Source: Halosolutus amylolyticus (GTDB lineage: Archaea > Halobacteriota > Halobacteria > Halobacteriales > Natrialbaceae). From it: a stretch of 64,000 bases of DNA. The notes under the pieces are model-generated. The model made no database searches and was not told the DNA's origin. It was given only the letters and a program-made list of their open reading frames with translations. Positions 17,237 through 26,563 of the stretch are shown in pieces. The DNA is taken from positions 124,001 to 188,000 of the forward strand of contig NZ_JALIQP010000005.1 in assembly GCF_023566055.1 (NCBI RefSeq). The letters are read 5' to 3'. How positions within the stretch are numbered: position 1 is the first letter of the stretch; each line of letters starts with the position of its first letter. The position numbers and the translations under genes were made by a program.

Positions 17237-19048
17237 ATGCTCACGGTCCCGTGGCCGGTCGTTCCCGCACTGCTGTCCGGCGTCGGGACGGTGTTTCTGA
17301 TCGCGTATCTCCGGCGCCACCGGGGGAAACCGGGGGCGAACTGGTTGCTCCTCGCGCTGGTCGGACAGGCACTGTGGTGTTTCTCGGCCGGTTTCGCTTT
17401 GCTCGTGTTCGAGCCCTCGCTCCGGTGGGGGCTCGAGGTGCTGACGTGGATCGGGATCACGTGGACCGGCGTCCCCTTCTTCGCGTTCGGCCTCGAGTAC
17501 ACCGGCCGCGGGAACGTGATTCGAACCCCCTCGTTCGGACTGCTCGTGCTCCTGCCGGTTCTGACGACGGTGCTGGTCGTCACGAACCCCCTCCACGAAC
17601 TCGTCTGGCAGGACTTCCGTCTCGACCCGGTGTTCGGGGCGGCCACGGTCTCCTACGAGTTCAACGCGTGGGCCTACGCCGCGATCATGATCGGGACCGT
17701 CTTCGCCGCGTCGGGGACGTTTTTGCTGTTCGACACGGTCGTGAGCTACGGCCCACTCTACCGATCGGAGGCGCTCGCGGTCGGGATCAGCACGCTCCCG
17801 CCGGGGATCGGCCTCCTGGTTTGGCTCTTCGGCATCGGACCGGTTCCACAGCTCAACCTGTCGGCGGCCCTGTTCCTCCCGCACGTGCTCCTCGACGCCT
17901 ACGCGTTCGTGGGGAGCGGGATGTTCACGTTCAATCCGGTGACGCGGCGGACGGCCGATCGGTCGGCGATCGAGGACCTCGAGAACCCGTTCGTGGTGGT
18001 CAACACGGACGAACGCGTCGTCGACCTGAACCCGGCGGCCGCCGCGTGGTTCGACGTTTCGGAGCCGTCGGTACTCGGAACGGCGCTCGACGTCGCGACC
18101 GGCGTCGATATCGACGTGACGGCGACCAACCAGGTCGTGACCCACGGCGCGAACGGCGAACGCCGGGAACTGGCGGTATCGACGTCCGAACTCCGCGACC
18201 CGTCGACCGAACTCGTCGGGCACACGATCGTCTTCCAGGACATCACCGAACAGCGACGCCGGAAACAGCGCCTCGAGATCCTCAACCGGGTCCTCCGGCA
18301 CAACCTCCGGAACGACCTGAACGTCGTCGACGGGTACGTCGGCATCGCCGTCGAACGGGTCGACGACGAGGAGGTGGCGACGATGCTCGAACGGGCCCGG
18401 ACGGACGTCGAGAGCGTGATCGGCACGGGAGAGAAAGCGTGGGCGTTCGAACGCGCCTTCGACTCGACGTCGCCGTCACCGCCGCCGATCGCACTCCGTA
18501 ACGTTCTCTCGGCGGTCGCGGACGATCTGGAGGGGACGACTCGCGGCGCGGTCGACGTCTCCGTCCCGGCCGACCTCGTGCTCGCGGCGAACCGGGAGAT
18601 ACTCGCCCAGTTGTTCCTGCAGCTCGTCGAGAACGGACTCGAACACACCGACGCCGAGGAACCGACCGTCACCGTCACCGGGGAGGCGGGCGATTCCGGG
18701 ACCGCAGTGGTGACCGTTCGCGACGACGGTCCCGGGATCCCCGAGCACGAACTCGCGGTGCTCGAACGCGGCGAGGAGACGGCCCTCGAACACGGCAGCG
18801 GCCTCGGACTCTGGATCGTCACCTGGTGCGTGGCGACGCTCGGTGGTGACGTCTCCTTCGACGCGTCCGACGGCGGCACGACCGTCACCGTTCGACTCCC
18901 CGGCGTCGTCGAGTCGAATGTCGATCGATCGCGAGAGATGGCGGCCTCCGGCGGCGAATCGGCCGTGGCCGACAGCGAAACGAGGTCTGACATCGAACCC
19001 GCGTCGGGCGTCGGGGACCGGTTCGGTTCGACGTCCCGATCGGGGTGA
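17237..19048 (+). CDS. Membrane histidine kinase, 7TM-PAS-kinase
   Basis: The 603-residue protein begins with about seven hydrophobic helices (residues 5-230, the histidine-kinase N-terminal 7TM region). A PAS domain follows (about 240-345, with NPFVVVNTDERVVDLNPAA). The kinase core has His355 in RVLRHNLRNDLNVV, an N-box QLVENGLEHTD, and G-boxes DDGPGIP and GSGLGLWIV. It should sense a membrane-linked or lipid signal and phosphorylate an unidentified response regulator; none is adjacent. The C-terminal 45 residues are low-complexity. The ATG at 17237 follows a plausible short leader. Confidence 0.87.
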   Translation: MLTVPWPVVPALLSGVGTVFLIAYLRRHRGKPGANWLLLALVGQALWCFSAGFALLVFEPSLRWGLEVLTWIGITWTGVPFFAFGLEYTGRGNVIRTPSFGLLVLLPVLTTVLVVTNPLHELVWQDFRLDPVFGAATVSYEFNAWAYAAIMIGTVFAASGTFLLFDTVVSYGPLYRSEALAVGISTLPPGIGLLVWLFGIGPVPQLNLSAALFLPHVLLDAYAFVGSGMFTFNPVTRRTADRSAIEDLENPFVVVNTDERVVDLNPAAAAWFDVSEPSVLGTALDVATGVDIDVTATNQVVTHGANGERRELAVSTSELRDPSTELVGHTIVFQDITEQRRRKQRLEILNRVLRHNLRNDLNVVDGYVGIAVERVDDEEVATMLERARTDVESVIGTGEKAWAFERAFDSTSPSPPPIALRNVLSAVADDLEGTTRGAVDVSVPADLVLAANREILAQLFLQLVENGLEHTDAEEPTVTVTGEAGDSGTAVVTVRDDGPGIPEHELAVLERGEETALEHGSGLGLWIVTWCVATLGGDVSFDASDGGTTVTVRLPGVVESNVDRSREMAASGGESAVADSETRSDIEPASGVGDRFGSTSRSG

Positions 19049-19209
19049 GTCGCCCGCGGCGCTGGAACCGTCGATCGCTGGTGGTCGCCGCACGGGACCG
19101 TGCGATCGGCGTGTCTCCGGAAATCCGAATTCGTTCGGCGAGAACCGGGATAGCGTCCGATTTTGCAGCTACTGGGAGGATTATCTTCCTCCGGTGACAG
19201 GCACCGGGT

Positions 19210-20496
19210 ATGGGAGACCACAGCGACGATCATCGTTTCGCGACCGACAGCATCCACGCCGGGCAGGAACCGGACCCGACCACGGGGGCGCGCGCACCGC
19301 CGCTCTACCAGACCACTTCCTACGAGTTCGAGGACACCGAGCACGCGGCCGCCCTGTTCGGACTGGAAGAGTTCGGCAACATCTACTCGCGGATCATGAA
19401 CCCGACGAACGCGATGCTCGAAGAGCGGATCGCGACGCTCGAGGGCGGGGTCGGTGCCCTCGCCACGGCCTCGGGGATGGCCGCGTTCGACCTCGCGACG
19501 TTCATCCTCACGGACGTCGGGGACAACATCGTCTCCTCGTCGTCGCTGTACGGCGGCACCTACACCTACCTCACTCACACCGTCGCGAAACGCGGCGTCG
19601 AGACCACGTTCGTCGACACGCTCGACTACGAGGCCTACGCGGAGGCGATCGACGAGAACACCGCCTTCGTTCACCTCGAGACGATCGGCAACCCCGCACT
19701 CGTGACGCCGGACATCGAGCGGATTGCCGACATCGCTCACGAGCACGACGTCCCGCTGTTCGTCGACAACACCTTCGCGACGCCGTACCTGTGCCGACCG
19801 CTCGAGCACGGCGCGGACCTCGTCTGGAACTCCACGACGAAGTGGATCCACGGCGCGGGCTCGACCGTCGGCGGGATCCTCGTCGACGGCGGGTCGTTCC
19901 CGTGGCCGGAGGGCGATTACCCCGAACTCACCGAACCCAATCCGGCATATCACGGCGTCAACTTCCACGAGACCTTCGGCGAGCAGGCGTTCGCGATCGC
20001 AGCACGCACTCGTGGCCTCCGGGATCTGGGGAACCAGCAGTCGCCGTTCGACGCCTGGGTCACGCTCCAGAAACTCGAGTCCCTGCCCCTGCGGATGGAG
20101 AAACACTGCGAGAACGCGATGGCCGTCGCGGAGTACCTCGAGGACCACCCCGACGTCGCGTGGGTCAACTATCCCGGTCTCGAAAGTCACGAGACCCACG
20201 AGAACGCGAACGAGTACCTCGACGGCGGCTACGGCGGCATGATCACCTTCGGCCTCGAAGGCGGGTACGACGCGGCCGAAACCGTCTGTAACGAGGTCGA
20301 TCTCGCCAGCCTGCTGGCGAACGTCGGCGACGCGAAGACGCTGATCATCCACCCCGCGAGCACGACCCACCAGCAACTCACGGAGGAGGAGAAACTGGCC
20401 AGCGGCGTCACGGACGATCTCGTGCGCCTCTCGGTCGGGATCGAGGACGTCGACGACGTGATCGCCGATCTCGATCGGGCGATCGAGCAGGCCTGA
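19210..20496 (+). CDS. metY: O-acetylhomoserine sulfhydrylase (PLP enzyme)
   Basis: The 428-residue enzyme belongs to the Cys/Met metabolism PLP family. [20 protein letters not shown] is the typical start of the O-acetylhomoserine aminocarboxypropyltransferase subgroup. Later motifs include YSRIMNPTN, the [16 protein letters not shown] phosphate-binding loop, [14 protein letters not shown], and the Schiff-base lysine in [12 protein letters not shown]. It uses O-acetylhomoserine and sulfide to make homocysteine. The acetyltransferase gene metX, which often follows, is not next to it here; a 470-nt gap with one small candidate gene follows instead. Confidence 0.93.
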   Translation: MGDHSDDHRFATDSIHAGQEPDPTTGARAPPLYQTTSYEFEDTEHAAALFGLEEFGNIYSRIMNPTNAMLEERIATLEGGVGALATASGMAAFDLATFILTDVGDNIVSSSSLYGGTYTYLTHTVAKRGVETTFVDTLDYEAYAEAIDENTAFVHLETIGNPALVTPDIERIADIAHEHDVPLFVDNTFATPYLCRPLEHGADLVWNSTTKWIHGAGSTVGGILVDGGSFPWPEGDYPELTEPNPAYHGVNFHETFGEQAFAIAARTRGLRDLGNQQSPFDAWVTLQKLESLPLRMEKHCENAMAVAEYLEDHPDVAWVNYPGLESHETHENANEYLDGGYGGMITFGLEGGYDAAETVCNEVDLASLLANVGDAKTLIIHPASTTHQQLTEEEKLASGVTDDLVRLSVGIEDVDDVIADLDRAIEQA

Positions 20497-20622
20497 GTCT
20501 CTACCGGCCGCGGCCGATCGCGATACCGTTGGTCTCGGTCGACGGGCCCGTTCTCGAGGCGTGCGAAATCGTTCCAGCCGCGCTAGACCGCGATCTCGTC
20601 CAGCGGAGACGCGAACGCCTGG

Positions 20623-20790
20623 CTAGTGATCGTCTACTTGCTCCGATTGCTCTTCGGAATCGGACCGCGAGGACGGTGGCTGACCCACGCTCGACTCGGA
20701 ACCGATCGGGAGGCCCGACCCGAGTTCCTCGTGTGTACCGAGCAATCGTGCGAAGCGCTGGCGCTCGACGGCGTGTCTGTCGAGAGTCAT
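20623..20790 (-). CDS. Candidate small hydrophilic protein
   Basis: The predicted 55-residue protein reads MTLDRHAVERQRFARLLG, followed by a Gly/Ser-rich linker and an acidic SEEQSEQVDDH tail. The N-terminal amphipathic helix and acidic tail look like a real haloarchaeal product, but I recognise no family. An in-frame ATG lies four codons upstream at 20802. It lies in an otherwise gene-free stretch of 468 nt between metY and the next gene. Confidence 0.42.
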   Translation of the reverse strand: MTLDRHAVERQRFARLLGTHEELGSGLPIGSESSVGQPPSSRSDSEEQSEQVDDH

Positions 20791-20964
20791 GCTGACTAAC
20801 ATACCGGGATCCGTTGTAGTAATGCAGGGCGTTTGCCCGTGGAAACCCAGCACTACCGTCACGAAACGGTCCCCGTTCCGGCTGTCGGTTTCACGGTCAA
20901 GTGTCACTAGAAACGGAGTAGGACAGCGTAACACCCTTTTCCGCCAGGCCCGTCTACACGCTCG

Positions 20965-21495
20965 ATGACCGACCTTCCAGCGCCCGTCGAGCGCGAACTC
21001 GACGCCCACGACGCCTTCGCGTCGGCCGACGACGGCTACGAACTCACGACGACGGTCTTCGACACGATCGTCACCGCCGACGAGGCGGAGGGGAAACGCG
21101 ACGGTCGCTTCACTGCCATCGTTCGCCTGCCGACCCTCGACGCCGCGGTGGCCGGTGAGTCCGTCGCACCCGTCGTCGAGGACGGCTGGTTCGAGACGCT
21201 CGAGCGTCGCCTGCAGGACGTCTTCACCGTCGCCCACACGAGTACCCACGAGGAGCCGGCGATCGATCGGGCCGGCGACGAGGTCACCGTCTCCCTCGAG
21301 TACACCGCCTGGGACGCCGGCGAGGGCGTCGAGGACGCCAAGGCCCTGATCGAGTTCGTCGAGGGAACGTACGCGCAGGGGATCATCCCGGGCTACGAGT
21401 ACCGCGGCGAGGCCGCAACCCTGCTCGAGAACGCGCAGAACCGCGGCCAGCAGGCCGCGAACGGAGACGGGCGGAGCGGCGGGATGCCGATGTGA
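20965..21495 (+). CDS. DUF5813 family protein
   Basis: The 176-residue acidic protein has the sequence pattern of the haloarchaeal DUF5813 family: FTAIVRLPTLDAAV, VVEDGWFETLERRL, FVEGTYAQGIIPGYEY. No catalytic motif, membrane helix or metal site is visible. Alternating strands and helices suggest a compact globular domain. The function is unknown. A T-rich stretch just upstream (ACCCTTTTCC, about 20931) could hold the promoter. A structured intergenic region follows it. Confidence 0.75.
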   Translation: MTDLPAPVERELDAHDAFASADDGYELTTTVFDTIVTADEAEGKRDGRFTAIVRLPTLDAAVAGESVAPVVEDGWFETLERRLQDVFTVAHTSTHEEPAIDRAGDEVTVSLEYTAWDAGEGVEDAKALIEFVEGTYAQGIIPGYEYRGEAATLLENAQNRGQQAANGDGRSGGMPM

Positions 21496-21647
21496 CCGCT
21501 GGTCCGATCGCTGTGGCCGAGAGCGCGGCTCGAGAAAATCGAGAGCCGCGCGATTCGGGGGAGGGCAGGTTAGACCCCAATCACTGACCGCGAGCGAAGC
21601 CGCAGGCTGAGCGAGCGGGCCGACGACTGACTCGGAGTGAGCGATAG

Positions 21648-21666
21648 CGCGGCGCAACGCGCCGCG
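21648..21666. repeat. 8-bp GC hairpin, N3 loop
   Basis: CGCGGCGC and GCGCCGCG pair perfectly around AAC. The same stem with a TAT loop lies at 53243-53261, and both copies are preceded by GACGACTGAC-type sequence, so they look like a dispersed repeat. Confidence 0.7.
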
Positions 21667-21703
21667 AGTCGAGCGAACGGAGAGGAAGGAGGAGTGCTTT
21701 TCA

Positions 21704-21756
21704 TCGAAGTTTTGCCGAGGGTGCGCCAGAGGCGCACCCACAGCGCAAAAGTTCGA
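21704..21756 (-). terminator. Long hairpin 3' of the RAM-domain gene
   Basis: Outer arms TCGAAGTTTTGC (21704-21715) and GCAAAAGTTCGA (21745-21756) pair except for one base. The inner arms GGGTGCGCC and GGCGCACCC pair perfectly around AGA. It starts three bases after the stop of the minus-strand gene at 21760 and carries T/A runs, so it may be a 3' end signal. Confidence 0.55.
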
Positions 21757-21759
21757 TCC

Positions 21760-21990
21760 TTAGTCCATCGCGATGTACGTCTGCGTGTCCTCGATGCCGT
21801 CGATACCCTGGATCCGGGTCGCGGCGATCTCCTTGACCGCGGCGGGCGTCTCGACCTGCGCTTTCGCGATGATGTCGACGTCCCCGGCGACGATGTGGGC
21901 CGATTGGACCCCTTCGATCGATTCGACGCTGTCTCTGAGTCGATCCGCCTCGCCCGTGTTCGCTTTGATCATGACGAATGCCGTAACCAT
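21760..21990 (-). CDS. Stand-alone Lrp/AsnC ligand-binding (RAM) domain protein
   Basis: The 76-residue protein is a single RAM domain without a DNA-binding helix-turn-helix. The strands MVTAFVMIKAN and AHIVAGDVDIIAKAQV and the ending IDGIEDTQTYIAMD are characteristic. Such proteins bind amino acids or assemble into rings and can modulate other proteins. Its ATG overlaps the last base of the trkA stop codon (TGATG), so the two are translationally coupled. A role in controlling potassium uptake is an inference from this coupling. Confidence 0.88.
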   Translation of the reverse strand: MVTAFVMIKANTGEADRLRDSVESIEGVQSAHIVAGDVDIIAKAQVETPAAVKEIAATRIQGIDGIEDTQTYIAMD

Positions 21991-22691
21991 CAGTTGACAC
22001 CTCCGGCGCCCGCGTTGGCGGCCGCGAGATCGGGATTCTCGCCGACCAGTAGCTGTCTGACGTCGGACAGTACCTCGAAGTCCGCGAGCACGACGAGCCG
22101 ATCGCCGTCCTCGAGCGAGAGGTCCTCGTTCGGGATCTCGAGCGGCTGGCCGCGTTTGCCGAACGCGAGGACGGTCGCGTCGGCCGGGAGTTGCAGTTCG
22201 CTGATCGTGTAGCCGTTGACGGGCGCGCCGTTGGTGATCGTGAGTTCGACGATCTGCAGGTTCTGGGCGATGTCCGCGATCGCACGGATCGTCCCCCCGA
22301 GGAGGGCGTTCTTGGCACCGATCGCGCCGAGTCGCTCGGGGTAGATCACCTCGTCGACCTCGTCGGCGTACTTCCGGTAGATCCCCTCGCGGTAGGCCTC
22401 GTCGATGCGCATGATCGTCCGGGCGCCGTAGTGGTCCCCGATCATGCAGGCGGTGAAGTTGACGTTCAGGTCGCCGGTTAGCGCACCGAGTGCGTCGGCC
22501 TCGCTGATCCCTGCCTCTTCGAGGAGGGCCTCCCTGGAGCCGTCACCGACGACGACGGTAAAGCCCTGGTCCCGGGCCCGATCGGCTTTCCGTTCGTCGC
22601 GCTCGATGACCGTCACCTCGTGGCCCTCCTCGCGTAAGACACGCGCTGTGCGCAGACCGACCCGTCCCGCGCCGATGATCACGAACCGCAT
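21990..22691 (-). CDS. trkA: TrkA-type potassium transport regulator
   Basis: The 233-residue protein has an N-terminal Rossmann domain of TrkA-N/RCK type (GAGRVG at residues 7-12; the second-strand acid is in VTVIERDE). A TrkA-C domain follows, with VELTITNGAPVNGYTISEL and LEDGDRLVVLAD. It is the cytoplasmic nucleotide-binding gating subunit of a K+ channel or Trk transporter. No membrane subunit is adjacent. It is flanked on both sides by small RAM-domain genes and is divergent from one of them. ATG 22691 begins MRFVIIG, directly on the first strand. Confidence 0.92.
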   Translation of the reverse strand: MRFVIIGAGRVGLRTARVLREEGHEVTVIERDERKADRARDQGFTVVVGDGSREALLEEAGISEADALGALTGDLNVNFTACMIGDHYGARTIMRIDEAYREGIYRKYADEVDEVIYPERLGAIGAKNALLGGTIRAIADIAQNLQIVELTITNGAPVNGYTISELQLPADATVLAFGKRGQPLEIPNEDLSLEDGDRLVVLADFEVLSDVRQLLVGENPDLAAANAGAGGVN

Positions 22692-22805
22692 GGACAGGGA
22701 TACGCTCGCCCCCGTGAATAAGTTTGCCCCGGTGTCCCATACCACTCGGTCGCCGATCGGCCAAAGGCTTTAGTCGTGTGAGGGTGTACCACACCAGCGA
22801 GAGAG

Positions 22806-23036
22806 ATGGTTCACGCGTTTATTATGGTGAAGACGGCCGCCGGGAAGTCCGAGGGCCTCCTCGCGTCTATCAGGGACCTCGAGACGGTCGCCGACGCCCA
22901 CATCGTCGCCGGCAACTACGACATCATCACGGAGGTCGACGCCCAGGAAGTCTACGACGTTCTCAAGGTCGTCTCGTCGAATATCCAGAGTCTCGACGGC
23001 GTGACTGACACGAAGACCTACATCGCGATGGACTAG
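22806..23036 (+). CDS. Second stand-alone RAM domain protein
   Basis: The 76-residue protein has the same length as the protein at 21760-21990 and a similar ending (LDGVTDTKTYIAMD). It starts MVHAFIMVKTAAGKSEGLL and has the AHIVAGNYDIITEV core. It has no helix-turn-helix. It is transcribed divergently from trkA, with 114 nt between the starts. It probably assembles with itself or with the other RAM protein; the effector is unknown. Confidence 0.87.
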   Translation: MVHAFIMVKTAAGKSEGLLASIRDLETVADAHIVAGNYDIITEVDAQEVYDVLKVVSSNIQSLDGVTDTKTYIAMD

Positions 23037-23286
23037 GGCCGAACTGTTGCGCTGCGTGCGGTCACAAAGCGACCGCACCCGGTAAAACGTCGATGAAACG
23101 CCTCCTCCCTCCGTTCGCTCGTTCCCGTCGCTAACTCGCTCACGTCAGACGGCGGCCCGCTCGCTCTCGCCAGTCGCTCACGGTCGATGGTCGGCGGTTG
23201 GCCTGCCCTCACTCGGGTCACGAGAGACGCCGAAACGGCGTTTCTCGTTCCCGGCCTCGCAATTCTCGAGACTCGTCTCGATCGGG

Positions 23287-23371
23287 TCATACGGACTGCG
23301 GTACCGAGTGACCGGCACACCCGTGGACGGGTCGCGGGTACACCGGAACTGACGGACAGCAGTCGGTATCA
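23287..23371. repeat. Stop-codon palindrome, copy C (85 bp, most diverged core)
   Basis: The left end is TCATACGG and the right end CGGTATCA. The core has drifted to CCGGCACACCC and GGGTACACCGG. The right end forms the TGA of the E1-alpha gene. The 250 nt before it (23037-23286) holds only purine/pyrimidine-biased low-complexity sequence. Confidence 0.85.
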
Positions 23372-24415
23372 GTACTCCAGTTCCCGGACGTCTTCCGCCG
23401 CCGTGAAGTCCTCGAGCCACGCCCGCTGGTCGGCCAGTCTGGGCGGCACCTCGTCGTAGACTGGGTCGAACACGTCTTCGGGATCGGGCATGGGCGTCGA
23501 TTCGGCGATTTCGACCGCCTCCTCGAGTTCCCGCTCGGCCTCGTCCTCGATCTCGCCGACGATATCGTCGTCGAGCACGCCCTCCTCGCGGAGGAACGAC
23601 TCGTACCGATCGAGCGGGTCGGCGGTGCGCCAGTCGGGCAGGTCGTCGCGGTCGTCGCGGTACCGCGTGGGGTCGTCGCTGGTCGTGTGGGCACCCTGCC
23701 GGTAGGTCAGGCTCTCGACGAGGACGGGGTCGCCGTCGCGGGCGGCGTCGAGCGCCTCTGCGACGACTTCGCGGACCGCGAGCGGGTCGTTGCCGTCGAC
23801 GCGGACGCCCTCGAAGCCGTACGCCTCGGCCTTCTGGGCGATCGTCGCGCTGGCGGTCTGGCGTTCGCGGGGGAGCGAGATGGCCCAGTGATTGTTCTCA
23901 CAGAAGAAGACGACCGGGGCGTCGAAGACGCCGGCGAAGTTCAGTCCCTCGTGGAAGTCCCCTTCGGAGGTCGCGCCGTCGCCGAAGTAACAGCAAATCG
24001 CCTCTTCGGAGTCGGTGTAGTTCGCGGCCATTCCCAGTCCCGCCGCGTGGGGGATCTGGGTCGCGATCGGAACCGCCTGCGGGAACACGTTCAGGTCGTG
24101 GTCGGACGTGTACTCGGGGTAGCCCCGTCGAAAGAGGAGGATGTCGCTCATCGGCACGCCGTGGGCGATCTGCATCGCGTTCGATCGGTACGTCGGGACG
24201 AGCCAGTCGTCGGCGGCGAGGGCGTGGGCGGCCCCCACCTGCGAGGCCTCCTGGCCCTTGAACGGCGGGTAGCCGCTCATCCAGCCCCGCCGCTGGAGGG
24301 CGAGTGCCCGCTCGTCGAACCGACGCGTCCGCACCATGTCCCGGTAACACGCGAGGGCGTCCTCCGTGTTCACTCGACTCGCTGCAAGCGACGTCTCACC
24401 AATGACGCGGTGCAT
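23369..24415 (-). CDS. Thiamine-diphosphate 2-oxoacid dehydrogenase E1 alpha subunit
   Basis: The 348-residue protein has the ThDP motif GDGATSEGDFHEGLNF...ENN (GDG at 145-147, NN at 174-175). It also has the family regions FKGQEASQVGAAHAL, PTYRSNAMQIAHG and GVRVDGNDPLAV, and the loop TYRQGAHTTSDDPTRYR. It would decarboxylate a 2-oxoacid (pyruvate or branched-chain) in the first step of a dehydrogenase complex. No E1-beta, E2 or E3 gene is near, which is unusual: haloarchaeal copies are normally clustered. The partner is therefore encoded elsewhere. Its TGA lies in palindrome copy C. Confidence 0.9.
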   Translation of the reverse strand: MHRVIGETSLAASRVNTEDALACYRDMVRTRRFDERALALQRRGWMSGYPPFKGQEASQVGAAHALAADDWLVPTYRSNAMQIAHGVPMSDILLFRRGYPEYTSDHDLNVFPQAVPIATQIPHAAGLGMAANYTDSEEAICCYFGDGATSEGDFHEGLNFAGVFDAPVVFFCENNHWAISLPRERQTASATIAQKAEAYGFEGVRVDGNDPLAVREVVAEALDAARDGDPVLVESLTYRQGAHTTSDDPTRYRDDRDDLPDWRTADPLDRYESFLREEGVLDDDIVGEIEDEAERELEEAVEIAESTPMPDPEDVFDPVYDEVPPRLADQRAWLEDFTAAEDVRELEY

Positions 24416-24571
24416 GGAGGGGCGTCACCGCGGGCCGTGAAAGTGATTGCGAAATGACCTCCGAAACGAACCCGTGTCCTCCGACGTCGTCGGTCGTCGC
24501 CCTGTAGTAGCCACTGAAACGGGTTACACACTGATCGCAACGCCGCCCTGCGAGCAGGTGGACACTGACGT

Positions 24572-24657
24572 TCATACGGATTGCTGTACCGATGTACCGG
24601 CGCAACCGCGATCCGGGCGGCGGTTGCGCCGGAACTGACTCACAGTAAACCGTATCA
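24572..24657. repeat. Stop-codon palindrome, copy D (86 bp)
   Basis: The ends are TCATACGG and CCGTATCA, with core arms CCGGCGCAACCGC and GCGGTTGCGCCGG. The right end forms the TGA of the thymidylate kinase gene. It is almost identical to copy H. Confidence 0.92.
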
Positions 24658-25278
24658 GTGGCTACTGTACTCGTCGGATTCGATCGCCGACGCGAGGACG
24701 TGCTCGACCCGATCGAGCACCGCCGCTGGTTCCTGGCTCGCGTCCACGCGAACGAATCGATCGGGATCGCGCTCGACCAGTCGCTCGTAGTTGTCCCGGA
24801 CCGCGGCGAGGTACTCGGCGTGCTCGAACTTGTTCGTCGCCCCGGCCCGCTCGGCGGCCGTCTCCGGATCGAGATCGAGATAGATCGTCAGGTCGGGCTG
24901 GATCGAGAACCGGTCGTGCACGTCGACGACGTACTGGAGCGGGTCCGCGAGTCGATCGCCGAGTCGCTCGTCCGCTGCGAGCGTCGCACCCTGGTAGGCA
25001 AAGCGGGAGTCGGAGTAGCGGTCGGAGATCACGAGGTCGCCGCGCTCGAGGGCCGGTTCGATCACCCGCGAGAGATGGTCGGCGTGGTCCGCGGTGTACA
25101 GAAAGAGTTCCGCCAGCGGGTCGGCGTCGTCGTCCGCGATCGATCGGGAGACGGCCTCGCCGTACCACGAGTCGTCCGTGGGCTCGCGGGTAAAGACGGC
25201 GTCGGGATACGTCTCCTGCAGGGAGTCCCAGACCGTCGTCTTGCCGCTGCCGTCCAGTCCCTCGAGCGTGACCAGCAT
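24655..25278 (-). CDS. tmk: Thymidylate kinase
   Basis: The 207-residue enzyme phosphorylates dTMP to dTDP. It has the P-loop GLDGSGKT at residues 7-14, the DR(Y/F) substrate motif in [15 protein letters not shown], and a strand [17 protein letters not shown] before the lid. The ATG at 25278 places the P-loop at the normal distance; a GTG two codons upstream is an alternative. The stop lies in palindrome copy D. Confidence 0.93.
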   Translation of the reverse strand: MLVTLEGLDGSGKTTVWDSLQETYPDAVFTREPTDDSWYGEAVSRSIADDDADPLAELFLYTADHADHLSRVIEPALERGDLVISDRYSDSRFAYQGATLAADERLGDRLADPLQYVVDVHDRFSIQPDLTIYLDLDPETAAERAGATNKFEHAEYLAAVRDNYERLVERDPDRFVRVDASQEPAAVLDRVEHVLASAIESDEYSSH

Positions 25279-25391
25279 GCTCACCTCTCGTCGTGACGGG
25301 TACTACAATCTGTCGAGAGGCCACGTCCCCGAGGCGATCCCTTACAGTGTAGCCGTCCAGTTATTTACAGTCTCGAGTACATATTCCCGGT

Positions 25392-26309
25392 ATGAAAGTC
25401 CTCGTCGCCGGCGGCACCGGTTTCATCGGAACGAACCTCTGTGCGGAACTCCACGACCGCGGCCACGACGTCACGGCGCTGTCCCGCGATCCGGACGGGA
25501 GCGATCTCCCGGCGGACGTCGACCTCGCGATGGGCGACGTGGGCGCGTACGACTCCATCGCGGAGACCGTCGCGGACCACGAGGCCGTCGTCAACCTCGT
25601 CTCGCTGTCGCCGCTGTACAAACCCCGCGGCGATCGGAGCCACGAGGACGTCCACCTCGGCGGGACCGAGAATCTCGTCCGCGCCGCCGAGGACGGTGAC
25701 GTCGATCGGTTCCTCCAGATGAGCGCCCTCGGCGCCGATCCGAACGGCGACACCGACTACATTCGCGCCAAGGGGAAGGCCGAGCGGGTGGTCCGGGAGT
25801 CGGATCTCGCGTGGACGATGGTCCGTCCGTCGGTGGTGTTCGGCGACGGCGGCGAGTTCGTCGAGTTCACGAAGACGTTGACGACGCCGTTCGTCACGGC
25901 GCTCCCCGGCGGCGGCGAGACCCGGTTTCAGCCCATCTGGATCGGCGACCTCGTCCCTATGCTCGCGGACGCGCTCGAGGACGACGCGCACGTCGGCGAG
26001 ATCTACGAGCTTGCCGGCCCGCAGATCGTCACGCTCGCGGACGTGACCGAACTGGCCTACGAGGCCGAGGGCAAGTCCGTCACCGTCCTGCCGATCCCGA
26101 TGCCGATCGCGAAACTCGGACTCACGGCGGCGGATCCGCTCCCGTTCGTCCCGTTCGGACCCGACCAGGCGCGATCGCTGGAGTTCGACAACACGGTCGT
26201 CGACAACGACGTCACGGCGTTCGGCGTCGAGCCGGACGAGTTGCGGACGCTCCGTTCGTACCTCGACATCGAACCTCGGTCCGTCCGCGAGCCACGGCAG
26301 TCGGCGTGA
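25392..26309 (+). CDS. NAD(P)-binding SDR, complex I NDUFA9-like
   Basis: The 305-residue protein starts with the atypical/extended SDR motif MKVLVAGGTGFIGTNL (GxxGxxG). A VVNLVSLSPLYKP region and FLQMSALGAD follow, then YIRAKGKAERVV with the YxxxK-like pair. The C-terminal part (FQPIWIGDLVPMLADALE and YELAGPQIVTL) is the pattern of the NDUFA9-like subfamily. The family ranges from complex I accessory subunits to membrane quinone-linked reductases; in haloarchaea the exact role is open. It is a single gene with its own promoter. Confidence 0.85.
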   Translation: MKVLVAGGTGFIGTNLCAELHDRGHDVTALSRDPDGSDLPADVDLAMGDVGAYDSIAETVADHEAVVNLVSLSPLYKPRGDRSHEDVHLGGTENLVRAAEDGDVDRFLQMSALGADPNGDTDYIRAKGKAERVVRESDLAWTMVRPSVVFGDGGEFVEFTKTLTTPFVTALPGGGETRFQPIWIGDLVPMLADALEDDAHVGEIYELAGPQIVTLADVTELAYEAEGKSVTVLPIPMPIAKLGLTAADPLPFVPFGPDQARSLEFDNTVVDNDVTAFGVEPDELRTLRSYLDIEPRSVREPRQSA

Positions 26310-26483
26310 TCGCTCCCCGTTAGATCGACACGGAAGTCCGCGGGACGACGCGGCCGGGACCGGCAGCTATCGGCCCAAAGACTTACCATAAAGAGCTGAT
26401 ACTCTGACAGTAATACCTGTTTTCTCGATCGGAATGTGCCTCCGAATAGCCGTGCTGTCGACTGGTTTCGAGTAATACAAAAT

Positions 26484-26518
26484 TGTGAGAGAAATTCACA
26501 TAATCAGAAGATTTATAT
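26484..26518 (+). promoter_or_regulatory. cetZ promoter with palindromic operator candidate
   Basis: ATTTATATCC at 26511-26520 is a strong TATA box in an AT-rich island. It predicts a start near 26540 and a leader of about 23 nt before ATG 26564. Just upstream, TGTGA at 26484-26488 and TCACA at 26496-26500 form an inverted repeat with a 7-nt spacer, where an activator or repressor could bind. Confidence 0.6.
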
Positions 26519-26563
26519 CCTTAATACCACTGTTACCAATCCAACGGAGCCCCCTGACAAACA

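Noticed and set aside
17899-20376. An 825-codon antisense open frame over the kinase and metY genes
   Set aside because: It spans two unrelated genes on the other strand and reads as low-complexity sequence, so it is a shadow.
21540-21700. GC-skewed low-complexity stretch as a coding region
   Set aside because: Repeated GAGCG-type words give long open frames on both strands but no protein-like pattern.
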